A stretch of 31,395 nt of DNA from Pseudodesulfovibrio sp. (GTDB lineage Bacteria > Desulfobacterota > Desulfovibrionia > Desulfovibrionales > Desulfovibrionaceae), in the NCBI GenBank assembly GCA_022712815.1, contig JAFLJW010000412.1:1-31395 (forward strand). Direction: 5' to 3'. The position numbers and the translations under genes were made by a program. Below are positions 13,885 to 22,575 of this stretch, in pieces. Below the pieces are notes generated by a model that did no database searches, was not told the origin of the DNA, and saw only the letters and a list, made by a program, of their open reading frames with translations. Within the stretch, counting starts at the first letter, position 1. The number at the start of each line of letters is the position of its first letter.

Positions 13885-14064
13885 TCACTTTTTATCGTCA
13901 GGGCTATCCTCATCAGTATCCTGGCAGCACGAGCCAGACCCTGAAGAGCAACCTCCGGAACAACCGCAGCCAGTCCCGTTTTTGGAACGAATCTGGTTGC
14001 GGATCTTGGTAAAAACAAAATATGCAGCTACCGCGATAATCAAAATGGCAATAATCGTATCCAT
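13885..14064 (-). CDS. FeoB-associated-type Cys-rich small membrane protein
   Basis: The product has 59 residues. It is one N-terminal transmembrane helix (TIIAILIIAVAAYFVFTKI), a basic stretch (RNQIRSK), then a cysteine cluster GCGCSGGCSSGSGSCC and an acidic tail. This is the layout of the small Cys-rich proteins usually encoded next to FeoB (PF12669 type). Five cysteines suggest iron, zinc or Fe-S binding at the cytoplasmic face. The start at ATG 14064 is set by GGAGGT just upstream; a TTG twelve bases earlier is less likely. Here it is part of the ABC-transporter operon instead of the feo operon. Confidence 0.8.
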   Translation of the reverse strand: MDTIIAILIIAVAAYFVFTKIRNQIRSKNGTGCGCSGGCSSGSGSCCQDTDEDSPDDKK

Positions 14065-14077
14065 TTCAACCTCCAAA

Positions 14078-14980
14078 TCACTTTTTCAATCCGTTGTGCA
14101 AACGGGAAAGATTCCCCTCGTACCATTCAACCAATGCAGCCAAGGGATCGCTATTCTTCTCACGGACAAACTTCTTGAGTACAACCGTATTCACCCCGCC
14201 CTCTTTCAAGGACTTCTGCACTTTCGGGTCAGGTTCCCACGAACAAATGACCGCTTTCACTCCACTCCGCTTCAAACGAGCTGAAAACTGCTGTACATCG
14301 GTTTCCGTCCATTCTGACCCGGGCTTGAGCAAGTAGAACTGGATGTCCAGACCAAATTCATCTGCCAGATAGGTATATCCGCTGGTCAATGCAGCCAGCG
14401 CCACAAAATCCAGATCCAGAAAGGCCCCTTCATACTTGCTACGTAGTTTGAAGAGTTTGATTTGCAAGGTTTTGAGATTGGACTTGATGGTATCCGCATC
14501 AGCAGGAAAAACACGGCAGAGATCATCGGCAGCAATGGACGCCATACGAGTCAGATTGGCGGGGCTGCGCCAGACAAAAGGAGAATACTTCTCATCCACT
14601 TCCACCAGTGGCACCCCTGCTCCATATTCATCCAGCGGCTTGGCGGCATCGATGTTCACGATGCGGATATTACCGCGCCGTGCCCACTTGTAGAGCGGGT
14701 CGGCAGCCCAAGCCGCCCCCACGGTCAACACAGCATCGGCCTTGGCGGCGGATTCGAGGAACACTTTCTGATGCTTTTTAAAATAAGCGTCTTGGCCTCG
14801 CATGGAATACCCTTCGGGAATGACGTTGGTCACCGTGATGGAGGTATCGTTAGCCAAAACCTCGCCCATGGTCTGAATCACGTCGAGTGAGGTCAGCACC
14901 ACAACACCACGGCCAGCCACCGCTGAAGAAATGGCTGCCACGGAAAAGACAAAAACAATGAACAGAGTCAATCTCTTCAT
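14078..14980 (-). CDS. Metal ABC transporter substrate-binding protein (ZnuA/TroA family), second copy
   Basis: The 300-residue product has a signal peptide (MKRLTLFIVFVFSVAAISSAVA) and cluster A-I features: an early VVVLTSLDVIQTMGEVLA strand-helix, a long central helix around ADTIKSNLKTLQIKLFKLRSKY, and a second lobe with VKAVICSWEPDPKVQKSL. Family members deliver Zn, Mn or Fe to an ABC-3 permease. The usual His ligands are sparse: there is no DPHxW motif, so its ligand may differ from that of the other binding protein at 16606-17532. Its ATG overlaps the permease stop (TAATG), so the two are translationally coupled. Confidence 0.75.
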   Translation of the reverse strand: MKRLTLFIVFVFSVAAISSAVAGRGVVVLTSLDVIQTMGEVLANDTSITVTNVIPEGYSMRGQDAYFKKHQKVFLESAAKADAVLTVGAAWAADPLYKWARRGNIRIVNIDAAKPLDEYGAGVPLVEVDEKYSPFVWRSPANLTRMASIAADDLCRVFPADADTIKSNLKTLQIKLFKLRSKYEGAFLDLDFVALAALTSGYTYLADEFGLDIQFYLLKPGSEWTETDVQQFSARLKRSGVKAVICSWEPDPKVQKSLKEGGVNTVVLKKFVREKNSDPLAALVEWYEGNLSRLHNGLKK

Positions 14981-15885
14981 TATGCAGCGGCCTCCTTGAA
15001 AGAGCCGGAAAATCCACGAAATCCGGCGGTTATGATGAAAATAATGGATGCCACCAAAATGATCGCTCCGCCGGATGGCACCGGTATCTCGAACTGCATG
15101 GGCACTATGATGCCGAGAATGCAGCTTGCCGTGGCGAAAATGACGCTGTAAAAAAAGAATCCCTTGATGGAATGGCTCACGTTGCGTGCCGCTGCGGCCG
15201 GGATAATGAGCAATGCCTCCACCAGTACCGCGCCCACGATCTTGAGGCAGGCCACGGTGATGACCGTAATCATGAGAACAAAGACGTAGTCATAGAGTTT
15301 GGCGTTGACCCCGCGCATCTGTGCAAGGCTGGGATTGAAGCTTGCCAGCAGCATTCGATTGTAGGTGGGAATACCTACCATGACGCAAATAGCGCCGATG
15401 ACAAGCAATACGTTCATGTCCGTGTCGTTCACGGTGAGAATGGAACCGAACAGAATGTTGTCCAACACATGCATGTTCACCCTGGCGGTCACATAGAGCA
15501 ACACGCACGCCCCCACGGCCAAGGAGATGGAGAGAAAAACCCCGATGACCGTATCCTGTTTCATGCGCGTGCGGTTGCGGGTGTAATTCATGGTCAGGGC
15601 AAACAGGATGCAAAATCCGAAAAGCGAAGCATACGGCGCAGTGACCGGCTCTCCGAGCAGAACCCCAAGGGCCACGCCGGTCAGGGCCGCCTGTCCCACA
15701 GCCTGTGAAAAAAAGGCCAGCCGCTTGGAAACCACCATGGTGCCGATGCCGCCCAAAAGAGGTCCTGCCACCACGGCGCACAAGAGTGCGTTGACGACAA
15801 ACGCGTATTGAAAAAAATCAGGCAGGTAACCCGACTTGCCCATCTCCATGAGAGGAAGACGGATGAGATCGTAAAAATATTCCAT
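14980..15885 (-). CDS. znuB-like: Metal ABC transporter permease (ABC-3, ZnuB family)
   Basis: The 301-residue inner-membrane protein has eight or nine hydrophobic segments spread over its length. It carries ABC-3 family landmarks: a GPLLGGIGTMVVSKRLAFFSQAVGQAALTGVALG stretch near residues 40-75, given here in part as LAFFSQAVGQAALTG, then KIVGAVLVEALLIIPAAAA near 210-230. It would form the channel for Zn, Mn or Fe taken up with the adjacent ATPase and binding proteins. The start codon follows the ATPase stop by two bases, with AAGGCGG as ribosome site. Which metal is carried cannot be told from sequence. Confidence 0.9.
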   Translation of the reverse strand: MEYFYDLIRLPLMEMGKSGYLPDFFQYAFVVNALLCAVVAGPLLGGIGTMVVSKRLAFFSQAVGQAALTGVALGVLLGEPVTAPYASLFGFCILFALTMNYTRNRTRMKQDTVIGVFLSISLAVGACVLLYVTARVNMHVLDNILFGSILTVNDTDMNVLLVIGAICVMVGIPTYNRMLLASFNPSLAQMRGVNAKLYDYVFVLMITVITVACLKIVGAVLVEALLIIPAAAARNVSHSIKGFFFYSVIFATASCILGIIVPMQFEIPVPSGGAIILVASIIFIITAGFRGFSGSFKEAAA

Positions 15886-15887
15886 AC

Positions 15888-16619
15888 TTAAGCCGCCTTG
15901 GCGGTTGATGAAAAAATGTTTAAAATTCGCTCCGGCGTCAACTCCACCATAGGATCACCGGAAAAGAGCATTTCCCGGTTGAGGCAGGTAACTCCACAAG
16001 CTATTTCCCGCACCACACCGAGATCGTGATGAATGATGAGAATGGTCGTTCCCGAAGCAGAAAGGTCCTTGATGATCTCATACATGATGGCCGAACCGGA
16101 CCTGTCCAACCCTGTGGCTGGCTCATCGAGCACCAATAATTTCGGCTTGGGCATAAGGGCCTGAGCAAGCAAGACACGCTGCCTTTCCCCACCCGAGAGG
16201 GAACCGAAAGGACGGTCCATCTTTGTGAACATGCCAACCCGTTTCAACACGTCATGAATGATGGTTTTAGTATCACGCTTCAACCCCATGAACGCAGGAC
16301 GGTAGCGCTGTCCCACCATGGCCATGAAATCTCGCACAGTCATGGGCAGGGTGTCGTCAAAATCAAGTGATTGCGGAACATATCCCATGGTGGAATCATT
16401 CCCCCAGCAGATGCGGATACTGCCCGTATGAGGCATCTGCCCCAACAAGCACCGGATAAGTGAGGTCTTGCCGCCTCCATTGGGGCCGATGATGCAATGA
16501 ATGGTTCCCTGCTCCACGGAAAAATTAACACCATGCAATATGGAGTTGCCGCCAAGCTTGAGTCCGACGTTTTCAAAATGGATTGAAGGCCCACTGTTTA
16601 GATGCTTACCCATTGTCAT
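15888..16619 (-). CDS. znuC-like: Metal ABC transporter ATP-binding protein (ZnuC family)
   Basis: The 243-residue ATPase drives the adjacent ABC-3 permease. Numbered from ATG 16619, the Walker A GPNGGGKT is at 45-52, the Q-loop Gln at 83, the signature LSGGERQ at 141-147, Walker B with D165-E166, and the H-loop at H198. All catalytic residues are intact. I chose this start because GGGAGGT lies just upstream; a longer reading from 16649 lacks one. The start overlaps the end of the upstream binding-protein gene by 14 bases, so the operon is tightly coupled. Confidence 0.92.
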   Translation of the reverse strand: MTMGKHLNSGPSIHFENVGLKLGGNSILHGVNFSVEQGTIHCIIGPNGGGKTSLIRCLLGQMPHTGSIRICWGNDSTMGYVPQSLDFDDTLPMTVRDFMAMVGQRYRPAFMGLKRDTKTIIHDVLKRVGMFTKMDRPFGSLSGGERQRVLLAQALMPKPKLLVLDEPATGLDRSGSAIMYEIIKDLSASGTTILIIHHDLGVVREIACGVTCLNREMLFSGDPMVELTPERILNIFSSTAKAA

Positions 16620-17532
16620 TTTGACCTCCCCAGTCCTTGGTTTGAGCATCTGTCAACGCGGTGGTCAATGCTTCCAGATTGGCACGAAGCCCCTTTTCAA
16701 AACCGTCTTTGGAATACTCCCCGTTGGTCAGGTGGGAGAGATGCCGAATCCGGATGCCGGTTTCCTTGTGGATGGTCTCCACGTATTTGTCACCGAACGC
16801 CATTTCCGTAAAAATCACATCCACGCCGAGCCGTTTGATCTCGTCGATGGTTTTTGCAAGCTGGCTGGCCGTGGGCCTAAGGCCGTGTCCCGGTTCAATG
16901 ACAGCGGTGACCTGAAGTCCGAAGTCTTGAAAAAGGTAATCGTAACCGCCATGAATGGTGGCACAACGAAAGTCCATGGAGGGCAGATTAACGATGCGCT
17001 CCATGTATTCCGCCTTCATGCGTCGGAGTTTCGAGGCATAAGCGCGAGCATTTTTCAGATAGAGCTTGGCGTGCTGCGGAAACAGTTCGCCCAGCCCCTT
17101 GGCAATGGTATAAATCTGCCGAACCGAAGCGGTGACAGAGACAAATGTATGCGGATTGACCACTTTCTTTCCATCCAGATGACCGGATACGGGAATAAGT
17201 GAAACATCCTTGTTGGCAAAAATAAGCGGCAGCGTGTCTTTCATGTTGGCGGCCTTAAGGGTCTCAAACGCAAACTCGTCGTGACCGATGCCGTTGACCA
17301 CCAAGACATCAAGAGTCATGCATCGCTTTATATCCTCGGGCTGAGGGCGGTAGTTATGCGGGTTGAATCGTTCACCAATGAGCGGGACTATTTCGGCAGT
17401 GTCGCCCACTATGTTGGCAACAAAGCTGTAGTACGGGTGCAAAGTCACACCAATACGCGGCTTATCCGCAGAATGGGTCGCCCCGGCCATGAGGCAAACG
17501 GCGAACAATCCGAGCAACAATCTTCTTGTCAT
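16606..17532 (-). CDS. znuA-like: Metal ABC transporter substrate-binding protein (ZnuA/TroA family), first copy
   Basis: The 308-residue product has a signal peptide (MTRRLLLGLFAVCLMAGATHSA). Candidate metal ligands are spread as in TroA/ZnuA proteins: LHPYYSFVANIVGD near the start, FNPHNYRPQPED, VNPHTFVS at about 125-132, TIHGGYDYLFQDFGL at about 190-205, and a late acidic FTEMAFGDKYVE. This is a canonical cluster A-I metal-binding protein for Zn, Mn or Fe. Its ATG overlaps the stop of the membrane-anchored gene upstream (ATGA). Having two different binding proteins for one permease suggests two substrates or two affinity states. Confidence 0.85.
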   Translation of the reverse strand: MTRRLLLGLFAVCLMAGATHSADKPRIGVTLHPYYSFVANIVGDTAEIVPLIGERFNPHNYRPQPEDIKRCMTLDVLVVNGIGHDEFAFETLKAANMKDTLPLIFANKDVSLIPVSGHLDGKKVVNPHTFVSVTASVRQIYTIAKGLGELFPQHAKLYLKNARAYASKLRRMKAEYMERIVNLPSMDFRCATIHGGYDYLFQDFGLQVTAVIEPGHGLRPTASQLAKTIDEIKRLGVDVIFTEMAFGDKYVETIHKETGIRIRHLSHLTNGEYSKDGFEKGLRANLEALTTALTDAQTKDWGGQNDNG

Positions 17533-18203
17533 TGGAGGTATTCCCCTTTGGTTCGTCTAGTTTCGTCTTCGCCTTTGCGGGCCACCACTTCCCGCCACCT
17601 TTTGCTGATGAGCGCCTGATCCGTGACCATGGTGGGGATATCCGCGATCGGAGAAGCGTGTATCCAAACTTCATAGGGAGCATGGACGGCAGCACCGGCA
17701 TTTCCCTCCTTCTTTACGTGGTCATGCAACATGATCAGCAGAAAGGAGCCGGACTTGGCACCATCCCTCGGATGCCCCACATACAAGGCTATGTGCTTAT
17801 CCTGTGTAGAAATAATACTGCGGGTCCATCCAAGCGCACCATTTTTTTCCCATGCAGCATCGTGAACAAAGGGCGGGATGAGCTCACCGGCCAGTTGATC
17901 CACAGTTGGCCAGCCGCCATCGTTCTCGCCCTTGTCCTCATGAAATAATTCTATCTCAGGAGCCGCCGTATGCAGCCCGTTGAAGATCGCCAGTTCTTCG
18001 CCCCGAAGATCCGAGAATGCATCCACCTGCCAGGCCAGCACAACCTTTGCTGTGGCACCTGTGCTTCGGAAGAGGATCGCACCGCCGCAAATAATGACCG
18101 TCAACAAAGCCACGGCAAAGACCATACGAGTTTCCAACCCTGACCCGGAGGGACGCACAACCTCCTCGCAAACCGGAGTGGAATATCTTTTACCCATTAT
18201 CAT
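17529..18203 (-). CDS. Membrane-anchored periplasmic protein of the metal ABC operon (possibly DUF6162)
   Basis: The product has 224 residues. A basic cytoplasmic N-terminus is followed by one transmembrane helix (MVFAVALLTVIICGGAILF, about 27-45) and a soluble periplasmic domain with several His, Trp and acidic residues (EIELFHEDKGENDGGW, FVHDAAW, IMLHDHVKKEG). I recall a family of similar layout (DUF6162) beside Zn-type ABC transporters, but this match is from context and not verified. AGGA lies seven bases before ATG 18203. It is the first gene of the seven-gene operon. It may be a metallochaperone or sensor for the binding proteins; this is inference. Confidence 0.6.
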   Translation of the reverse strand: MIMGKRYSTPVCEEVVRPSGSGLETRMVFAVALLTVIICGGAILFRSTGATAKVVLAWQVDAFSDLRGEELAIFNGLHTAAPEIELFHEDKGENDGGWPTVDQLAGELIPPFVHDAAWEKNGALGWTRSIISTQDKHIALYVGHPRDGAKSGSFLLIMLHDHVKKEGNAGAAVHAPYEVWIHASPIADIPTMVTDQALISKRWREVVARKGEDETRRTKGEYLQ

Positions 18204-18390
18204 GCGGCATTCCTGCTTTTTGAAGTGAAATCAAATGTTCTTGTCATCAATGAAATTGCTCAATCATTCGGAAAACCGGCACCCGGTCATCTGCAAAACA
18301 TCCAAAACCTGAAATTCACAAATCTCATGAATTCGATGGATCAAGCTCCCGGGTTGTTCATCAGACAATACCGCCCTTGAAAAGTGTGCG
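18204..18390. other. Promoter-bearing intergenic stretch upstream of the metal ABC operon
   Basis: This stretch must hold the promoter of the seven-gene ABC operon that starts at 18203. I looked for Fur-type palindromes and for Zur or MntR-like sites on both strands and found none that convinces. No gene is seen in it. Confidence 0.4.
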
Positions 18391-18422
18391 GTGCGGCAGG
18401 CCGAAAAGACGGCCTGCCACAC
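18391..18422 (-). terminator. Hairpin terminator candidate after the DUF4198 gene
   Basis: GTGCGGCAGGCC (18391-18402) pairs with GGCCTGCCACAC (18411-18422) with one mismatch. On the minus strand a TTTT follows a few bases later. It lies about 50 bases after the stop at 18470. Confidence 0.6.
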
Positions 18423-18469
18423 CTTCTAAAGGTACTAACTCTCGTTAATAAGAGCTTAAGGCTAATTAC

Positions 18470-19297
18470 TTACTTCATGTCTTCGGCCTTGACCCAGATG
18501 ACTGCGTCCTGACCAAGTTCCTTGCCCTTGTACTCCTTCTCCGGACCGACACCGAGGGCGGCAAAACCCCACCAACCGGCTTTGGGGATACCAAAGACGA
18601 TGTAACCGTTGTCATCAGAGAAAATGGTCTGGGTAACAAAGGCATCATGGGGATACTCTACGGAAGACTTCGCAGGCATGGAGTTCGTGCTCAAATCGGG
18701 CATGTGGCTCATGTATTCCACTTCTACCTCGGCACCTGCGACAGGCTTGCCAGCAGACAGAACCTGAGCCTTGAAGACATTGCCGGTCCACACGCCGTAA
18801 GGCTTGATCAGAGGAACGATTTCGCAGGGAAGGCCTACAGGATCAGCCCAATTGCCAGGCACGCCGCCCACATTGAGGATCAACTTGGTGATCTGCTGCA
18901 TGTAGACATCCTCTTCCTTCTCGAAATAGTAACCAGGCTTCATGACGAAGACATAGTCACCCATGGAACGGACTTCTTTTTTCGGGATCAGAGCGGAAAA
19001 TGCCGAAGCAGAAGAATGGGGATTTTTCCAGGTGATCTTTTTCAGATACTTCTTCAGGTCCACCTTTTTGGCTGTAGCGTCACCGCGCTGTTTCAGGACA
19101 TAAAACTCCTCGATTCCGCCCATATTCATCATGTGTCCGGCTTCTGCGGGATGAGAGAACAGGATGCGCATATCGAGATCCTTGCCTTCATGCAGAGCGA
19201 TCTCGGGAGTGTACATGACCATGAAATGAGCAAATGCAGAGCTGACAACGGTCAGCACGCAAAGGGCAGTCAACAGGGGAATAAAATGTTTCTTCAT
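18470..19297 (-). CDS. DUF4198-family periplasmic protein, iron-responsive
   Basis: The 275-residue product has a signal peptide (MKKHFIPLLTALCVLTVVSSAFA) and a mature start HFMVMYTPEIAL, typical of DUF4198 (PF10670). A Met/His-rich segment HPAEAGHMMNMGG near 49-61 could bind metal. A C-terminal beta-sandwich half contains GKPVAGAEVEVEY and DDNGYIVFGIPKAGWWGF, as in carboxypeptidase-like or NikM-type domains. ATG 19297 follows a ribosome site (AAGGAG). A Fur box lies 25-39 bases upstream, and terminators bound it on both sides, so it is a single-gene iron-controlled unit next to the feo operon. Its role is probably periplasmic handling of a metal; this is inference. Confidence 0.85.
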   Translation of the reverse strand: MKKHFIPLLTALCVLTVVSSAFAHFMVMYTPEIALHEGKDLDMRILFSHPAEAGHMMNMGGIEEFYVLKQRGDATAKKVDLKKYLKKITWKNPHSSASAFSALIPKKEVRSMGDYVFVMKPGYYFEKEEDVYMQQITKLILNVGGVPGNWADPVGLPCEIVPLIKPYGVWTGNVFKAQVLSAGKPVAGAEVEVEYMSHMPDLSTNSMPAKSSVEYPHDAFVTQTIFSDDNGYIVFGIPKAGWWGFAALGVGPEKEYKGKELGQDAVIWVKAEDMK

Positions 19298-19321
19298 CAG
19301 TTACTCCTTAAAGATTGAAAA

Positions 19322-19336
19322 TGAATGTTATTCTCA
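19322..19336. promoter_or_regulatory. Fur box (moderate match)
   Basis: Read on the minus strand, TGAGAATAACATTCA matches the 7-1-7 Fur core TGATAATNATTATCA at 10 of 14 positions. An extra GAAAATGA follows at 19317-19324. It lies 25 bases before the DUF4198 start at 19297. Confidence 0.55.
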
Positions 19337-19347
19337 TTGCCTGGTTT

Positions 19348-19385
19348 AAAAAAAACGCAGGGGGCAGACCGATCTCCCCCCTGCG
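19348..19385 (-). terminator. Strong intrinsic terminator of the feo operon
   Basis: CGCAGGGGG (19356-19364) pairs with CCCCCTGCG (19377-19385). On the minus strand it is followed by eight T (complement of 19355-19348). It lies ten bases after the stop of the small periplasmic protein gene and separates the feo operon from the DUF4198 gene. Confidence 0.9.
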
Positions 19386-19394
19386 CCAAGTCAC

Positions 19395-19712
19395 CTATTC
19401 AAAGATATCAGCACCGTTCAATTCGACAGTGTGGCCTTCACCAGCGTCAAAAATAACAATGTACGTCCCGGCAGGCTTGTCAAAAGTGCACTCGCTGTCC
19501 TCGTTCATTTTGATTTCCTTGATGGACTTGCCGTCGCCATCCTTGATGTGCATTTTCACACCTGCGGCGGACGAGCCGTCAGAGAAACCACCTTCGCAGG
19601 TCACGGTGTTGTCACCATTATCAAAACAACTCATGAGAGGGCTGTGGGCAAAAGCCTGTCCGGCAAAAGCCAGCATAGCGGCCAGGGTCAATACGATCAT
19701 CAATTTTTTCAT
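19395..19712 (-). CDS. Small periplasmic protein of the feo operon
   Basis: The 105-residue product has a signal peptide (MKKLMIVLTLAAMLAFAGQAFA) and mature start HSPLMSCFDNGDNTVTCEGG, then GFSDGSSAAGVKMHIKDGDGK and a beta-rich end with FDAGEGHTVELNG. Two Cys (29 and 39) may form a disulfide, and a His at the mature N-terminus could bind metal. The fold looks like a single carboxypeptidase-regulatory or NikL-like beta-sandwich. AAGGAGGAG precedes the start, 13 bases after the feoB stop, so it is co-transcribed with feoB and ends at the terminator at 19348-19385. A periplasmic accessory role in metal uptake is inferred. Confidence 0.75.
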   Translation of the reverse strand: MKKLMIVLTLAAMLAFAGQAFAHSPLMSCFDNGDNTVTCEGGFSDGSSAAGVKMHIKDGDGKSIKEIKMNEDSECTFDKPAGTYIVIFDAGEGHTVELNGADIFE

Positions 19713-19725
19713 TACATACTCCTCC

Positions 19726-22230
19726 TTAAGAGCAATTTTCTTTACAAGGGGTTACAGTGGAAATGGAGCCTTCTTCCTTTTCTTCAGGGGTAGGAATCAT
19801 GGCCATAATCAACGTAGTAACAACGCACAGGGCGTAGAAAGCCCACATGGCCTCAAATCCAGTCAAGCCGAGAACCGTGCCTCCGGTGAAGACCAGACTC
19901 GCCACAAATAAACCAAGCAAGGTCTGGTATCCTATGGAGAACAACATCCACTTGGTTGAGTTGGATTGGTGTCGGACCATGATGGAGGTGGGAACGCACG
20001 GCGGGTACAATGCCATGAAGAGCATAAGAGCCAGGGCATGCAGTGAAGTGAAGCCTACCTCTCCCGCCTTCATGCTCTCCTGCACGGACTGATCTCCATC
20101 AATGCCGTAAATGGCACCCAGGGTTGCAGCGGAATTCTCCTTGGCCGCAAAAGCGGACAAGAGCGCAATATTGATGCGCCAATTGAATCCGGCCCACTGG
20201 GTGACCGGCTCAAGAGCACGCCCCATGGAGCCAAGAAAGCTGGACTCGAACCGCTCGGAACGAGCTTCGCGACGGATCTTCTTACGCACCTTGATCACGC
20301 TCTTGAGGGAACGGTTCAACTTCTTGCCGTCCTTGCCTACGCGTTTTATAACGGCGTAGCGGATAGGATCTTTCTCCTGGAATTCGGCGTTGATAGCAGC
20401 AGATTGATCCTTGTCCTTAACGCCTTTCTTGGCACGCTTAAGTGACTCGCCGAACAAAATGATGGACAGCACGTCTTTCTGTTTGATCTCTCCCTTGAAT
20501 TCCGTCTTGTTCACGTCCTTCATGAAGGCGGCAACGGCCGTATCCTGCATCTCCAAATAATGCGCCTGTCGCTTTTCTGACAGACCGGGATAGTTGATGA
20601 GGACAAAGACCACGACAGCCACGGCAGCGACCACGGTGACAATCTTTTTCATGAACAACCAAATGCGCTCTCCTGCACGGCGCAGAGTGCCGTAAAGAGT
20701 GGGGATGTGATACGGCGGCATCTCCATGATGAACGGCGCACTCGGCCGGTTCTTGAGCACAGTCATGGACAAGAGTTTTGCCACGGGCAACGCCATGAAC
20801 AGCGTGACCGTTGCAATGAAGAACATTGCAAAACCTCCCGCATCTCCAAAATAAGCACCTATCAAAATGAGATAGAGCGGGACCTTGGCAAGGCAGTTCA
20901 TCATGGGGACAATCATGATGGTTGCCAGACGCGCCCGCTCATCGGGGATAGCCTTTGTGGCCATGACGCCGGGAATAGCGCAGCCACCGATGTACACGCC
21001 GCCAAGAATCATGGGCAACGTGGACTGACCATGCAACCCGAAACGACGGAACAACCTGTCCAAGATGAAGGCCATTCGTGGCATGTATCCACTGTCTTCC
21101 AGAACTGCGATGAGACTGAACAACAGAAAGAAAATGGGGAGATAGTTGAGAATCGCCGTGATGGATTTCACCACCCACAGACCAAGGGCGCGCAACAACG
21201 GGTCGTTCATGAACCCGGCCGCAGGCAAGACATCTGCCGCGAAATTCTCTAATGAACCCCAGACGGGCCAGACCTGAAGGGCCAGCCAGTTGCCGAAGAC
21301 GATGGCCACCTGATACAGCACCATGAGAATGGCGACGAGAATAATCGGCCCCAGAAAACGATGGCAAACATATTTGTCCGCGCGATCAGAAAGGTTCCGT
21401 CTTTTCTCGACAGGAAAAGTCACCGTTTCCCGAGCAATTCGAGAGCAAGCTCCATGACGAGTGAAGGCGATATGGCGTTCAGCCGCATTACTGACCTCTT
21501 CCTGAAAACGGGCACGACAGGACTCGGTCCGGGCAAGGACCCGTACTGCGTCGGTATGGCTTCGCTTGAGCAGTTCTCTTACTTCACTATCATTCTCAAG
21601 AAGCTTAATGGCAACCCAGCGAACCGGATACTGCACACTTAAGACCGGGTCCTCTTTCAGGAGTTCTTCCAACTCGGCAATATGCGCTTCAAGCTCGCCG
21701 TAATCAATTCGGAACGTTGATTCCAGAGGGGTGGCAGCCAAAAGCTTAACCGCCTCTTTCATTGCTTCCTTACCCTCCCCTTTCTTGGCCTTGGTGGGCA
21801 CAATGGGGATGCCGAGGATTTCCTGCAACTTCTCGATATCAATCTTCTGCCCGCGTCGCTCTACCACATCCATCATATTCAGATTGAGAATTGTGGGAAC
21901 TTCCATCTCCATGAGCTGAAGAAGCAGGTAAAGATTGCGCTTAAGGTTGGAACCGTCAGCCACATCGATAACCACGTCGGGATTGTCGCCCAGCAAAAAG
22001 TCACGCGCAACGCGCTCTTCCAGCGAATAAGAAGTAAAACTGTAAGTACCAGGAAGGTCTACCAGCTCCACGCGAATATCATCTATATTAAATGCACCGG
22101 TCTTCTTTTCCACAGTCACGCCGGGATAGTTGGCCACGTGCTGGTGGGCCCCGGTCAGCATGTTGAAAATCGTGGACTTGCCGCAGTTGGGCTGTCCAGC
22201 CAATGCAACGAGTATTTTTTTCGCCCGCAT
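19726..22230 (-). CDS. feoB: Ferrous iron transporter FeoB
   Basis: FeoB imports Fe(II) across the inner membrane. The 834-residue product begins with a GTPase domain: G1 GQPNCGKST at 12-20, G2 Thr39, G3 DLPG at 58-61 and G4 NMMD at 118-121. A helical linker (about 170-280) and the membrane part follow, with family motifs such as GGVYIGGCAIPGVMATK and SAFAAKENSAATLGAIYG. A charged cytoplasmic insert of roughly 130 residues (GLSEKRQAHYLEMQD through KVRKKIRREARSERF) splits the later membrane helices and accounts for the above-average length. ATG 22230 overlaps the feoA stop as TGATG. A Fur box upstream of the operon predicts repression by iron. Confidence 0.96.
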   Translation of the reverse strand: MRAKKILVALAGQPNCGKSTIFNMLTGAHQHVANYPGVTVEKKTGAFNIDDIRVELVDLPGTYSFTSYSLEERVARDFLLGDNPDVVIDVADGSNLKRNLYLLLQLMEMEVPTILNLNMMDVVERRGQKIDIEKLQEILGIPIVPTKAKKGEGKEAMKEAVKLLAATPLESTFRIDYGELEAHIAELEELLKEDPVLSVQYPVRWVAIKLLENDSEVRELLKRSHTDAVRVLARTESCRARFQEEVSNAAERHIAFTRHGACSRIARETVTFPVEKRRNLSDRADKYVCHRFLGPIILVAILMVLYQVAIVFGNWLALQVWPVWGSLENFAADVLPAAGFMNDPLLRALGLWVVKSITAILNYLPIFFLLFSLIAVLEDSGYMPRMAFILDRLFRRFGLHGQSTLPMILGGVYIGGCAIPGVMATKAIPDERARLATIMIVPMMNCLAKVPLYLILIGAYFGDAGGFAMFFIATVTLFMALPVAKLLSMTVLKNRPSAPFIMEMPPYHIPTLYGTLRRAGERIWLFMKKIVTVVAAVAVVVFVLINYPGLSEKRQAHYLEMQDTAVAAFMKDVNKTEFKGEIKQKDVLSIILFGESLKRAKKGVKDKDQSAAINAEFQEKDPIRYAVIKRVGKDGKKLNRSLKSVIKVRKKIRREARSERFESSFLGSMGRALEPVTQWAGFNWRINIALLSAFAAKENSAATLGAIYGIDGDQSVQESMKAGEVGFTSLHALALMLFMALYPPCVPTSIMVRHQSNSTKWMLFSIGYQTLLGLFVASLVFTGGTVLGLTGFEAMWAFYALCVVTTLIMAMIPTPEEKEEGSISTVTPCKENCS

Positions 22231-22451
22231 CACATTTCCACCTTGATATGTTTCGCTTCGTTATGACGCATGGACACATGGTAGCCATCAAGATGAATTT
22301 CCACCGGATCAACCAGCGGAGCATTGCGAACAATCTCAACCTTCACTCCAGGATAGAACCCAAGATCCATGAGGCGCTGCCCCAAAGCACCATCAATGGT
22401 AACATCTGTCACGGTGCAACTGAGTCCCGGTTTAAGCTCATCAAGAGTCAT
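22230..22451 (-). CDS. feoA: FeoA family protein (adjacent to FeoB)
   Basis: This 73-residue cytoplasmic SH3-like protein assists FeoB. It has the usual pattern: TLDELKPGLSCTVTDV at the start, then GALGQRLMDLGFYPGVKVEIVRNAPLVDPVEIHLDGYHVSMRHNEA in outline, ending IKVEM. I chose ATG 22451 because AGGAGA precedes it. A longer reading from 22541 would add 30 residues without similarity. It overlaps feoB by one base, so the two are translationally coupled. Confidence 0.93.
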   Translation of the reverse strand: MTLDELKPGLSCTVTDVTIDGALGQRLMDLGFYPGVKVEIVRNAPLVDPVEIHLDGYHVSMRHNEAKHIKVEM

Positions 22452-22575
22452 AAATTCTCCTATTAATACAGTAACATGAAAGGTCGAGTCAAAGGCCAGG
22501 GGTGCATCGACAAGCAGACACCCGCTCCATCTGGGGTTCAAGCCAAATGGAACAGGTGGATAATTATCGACGCGC

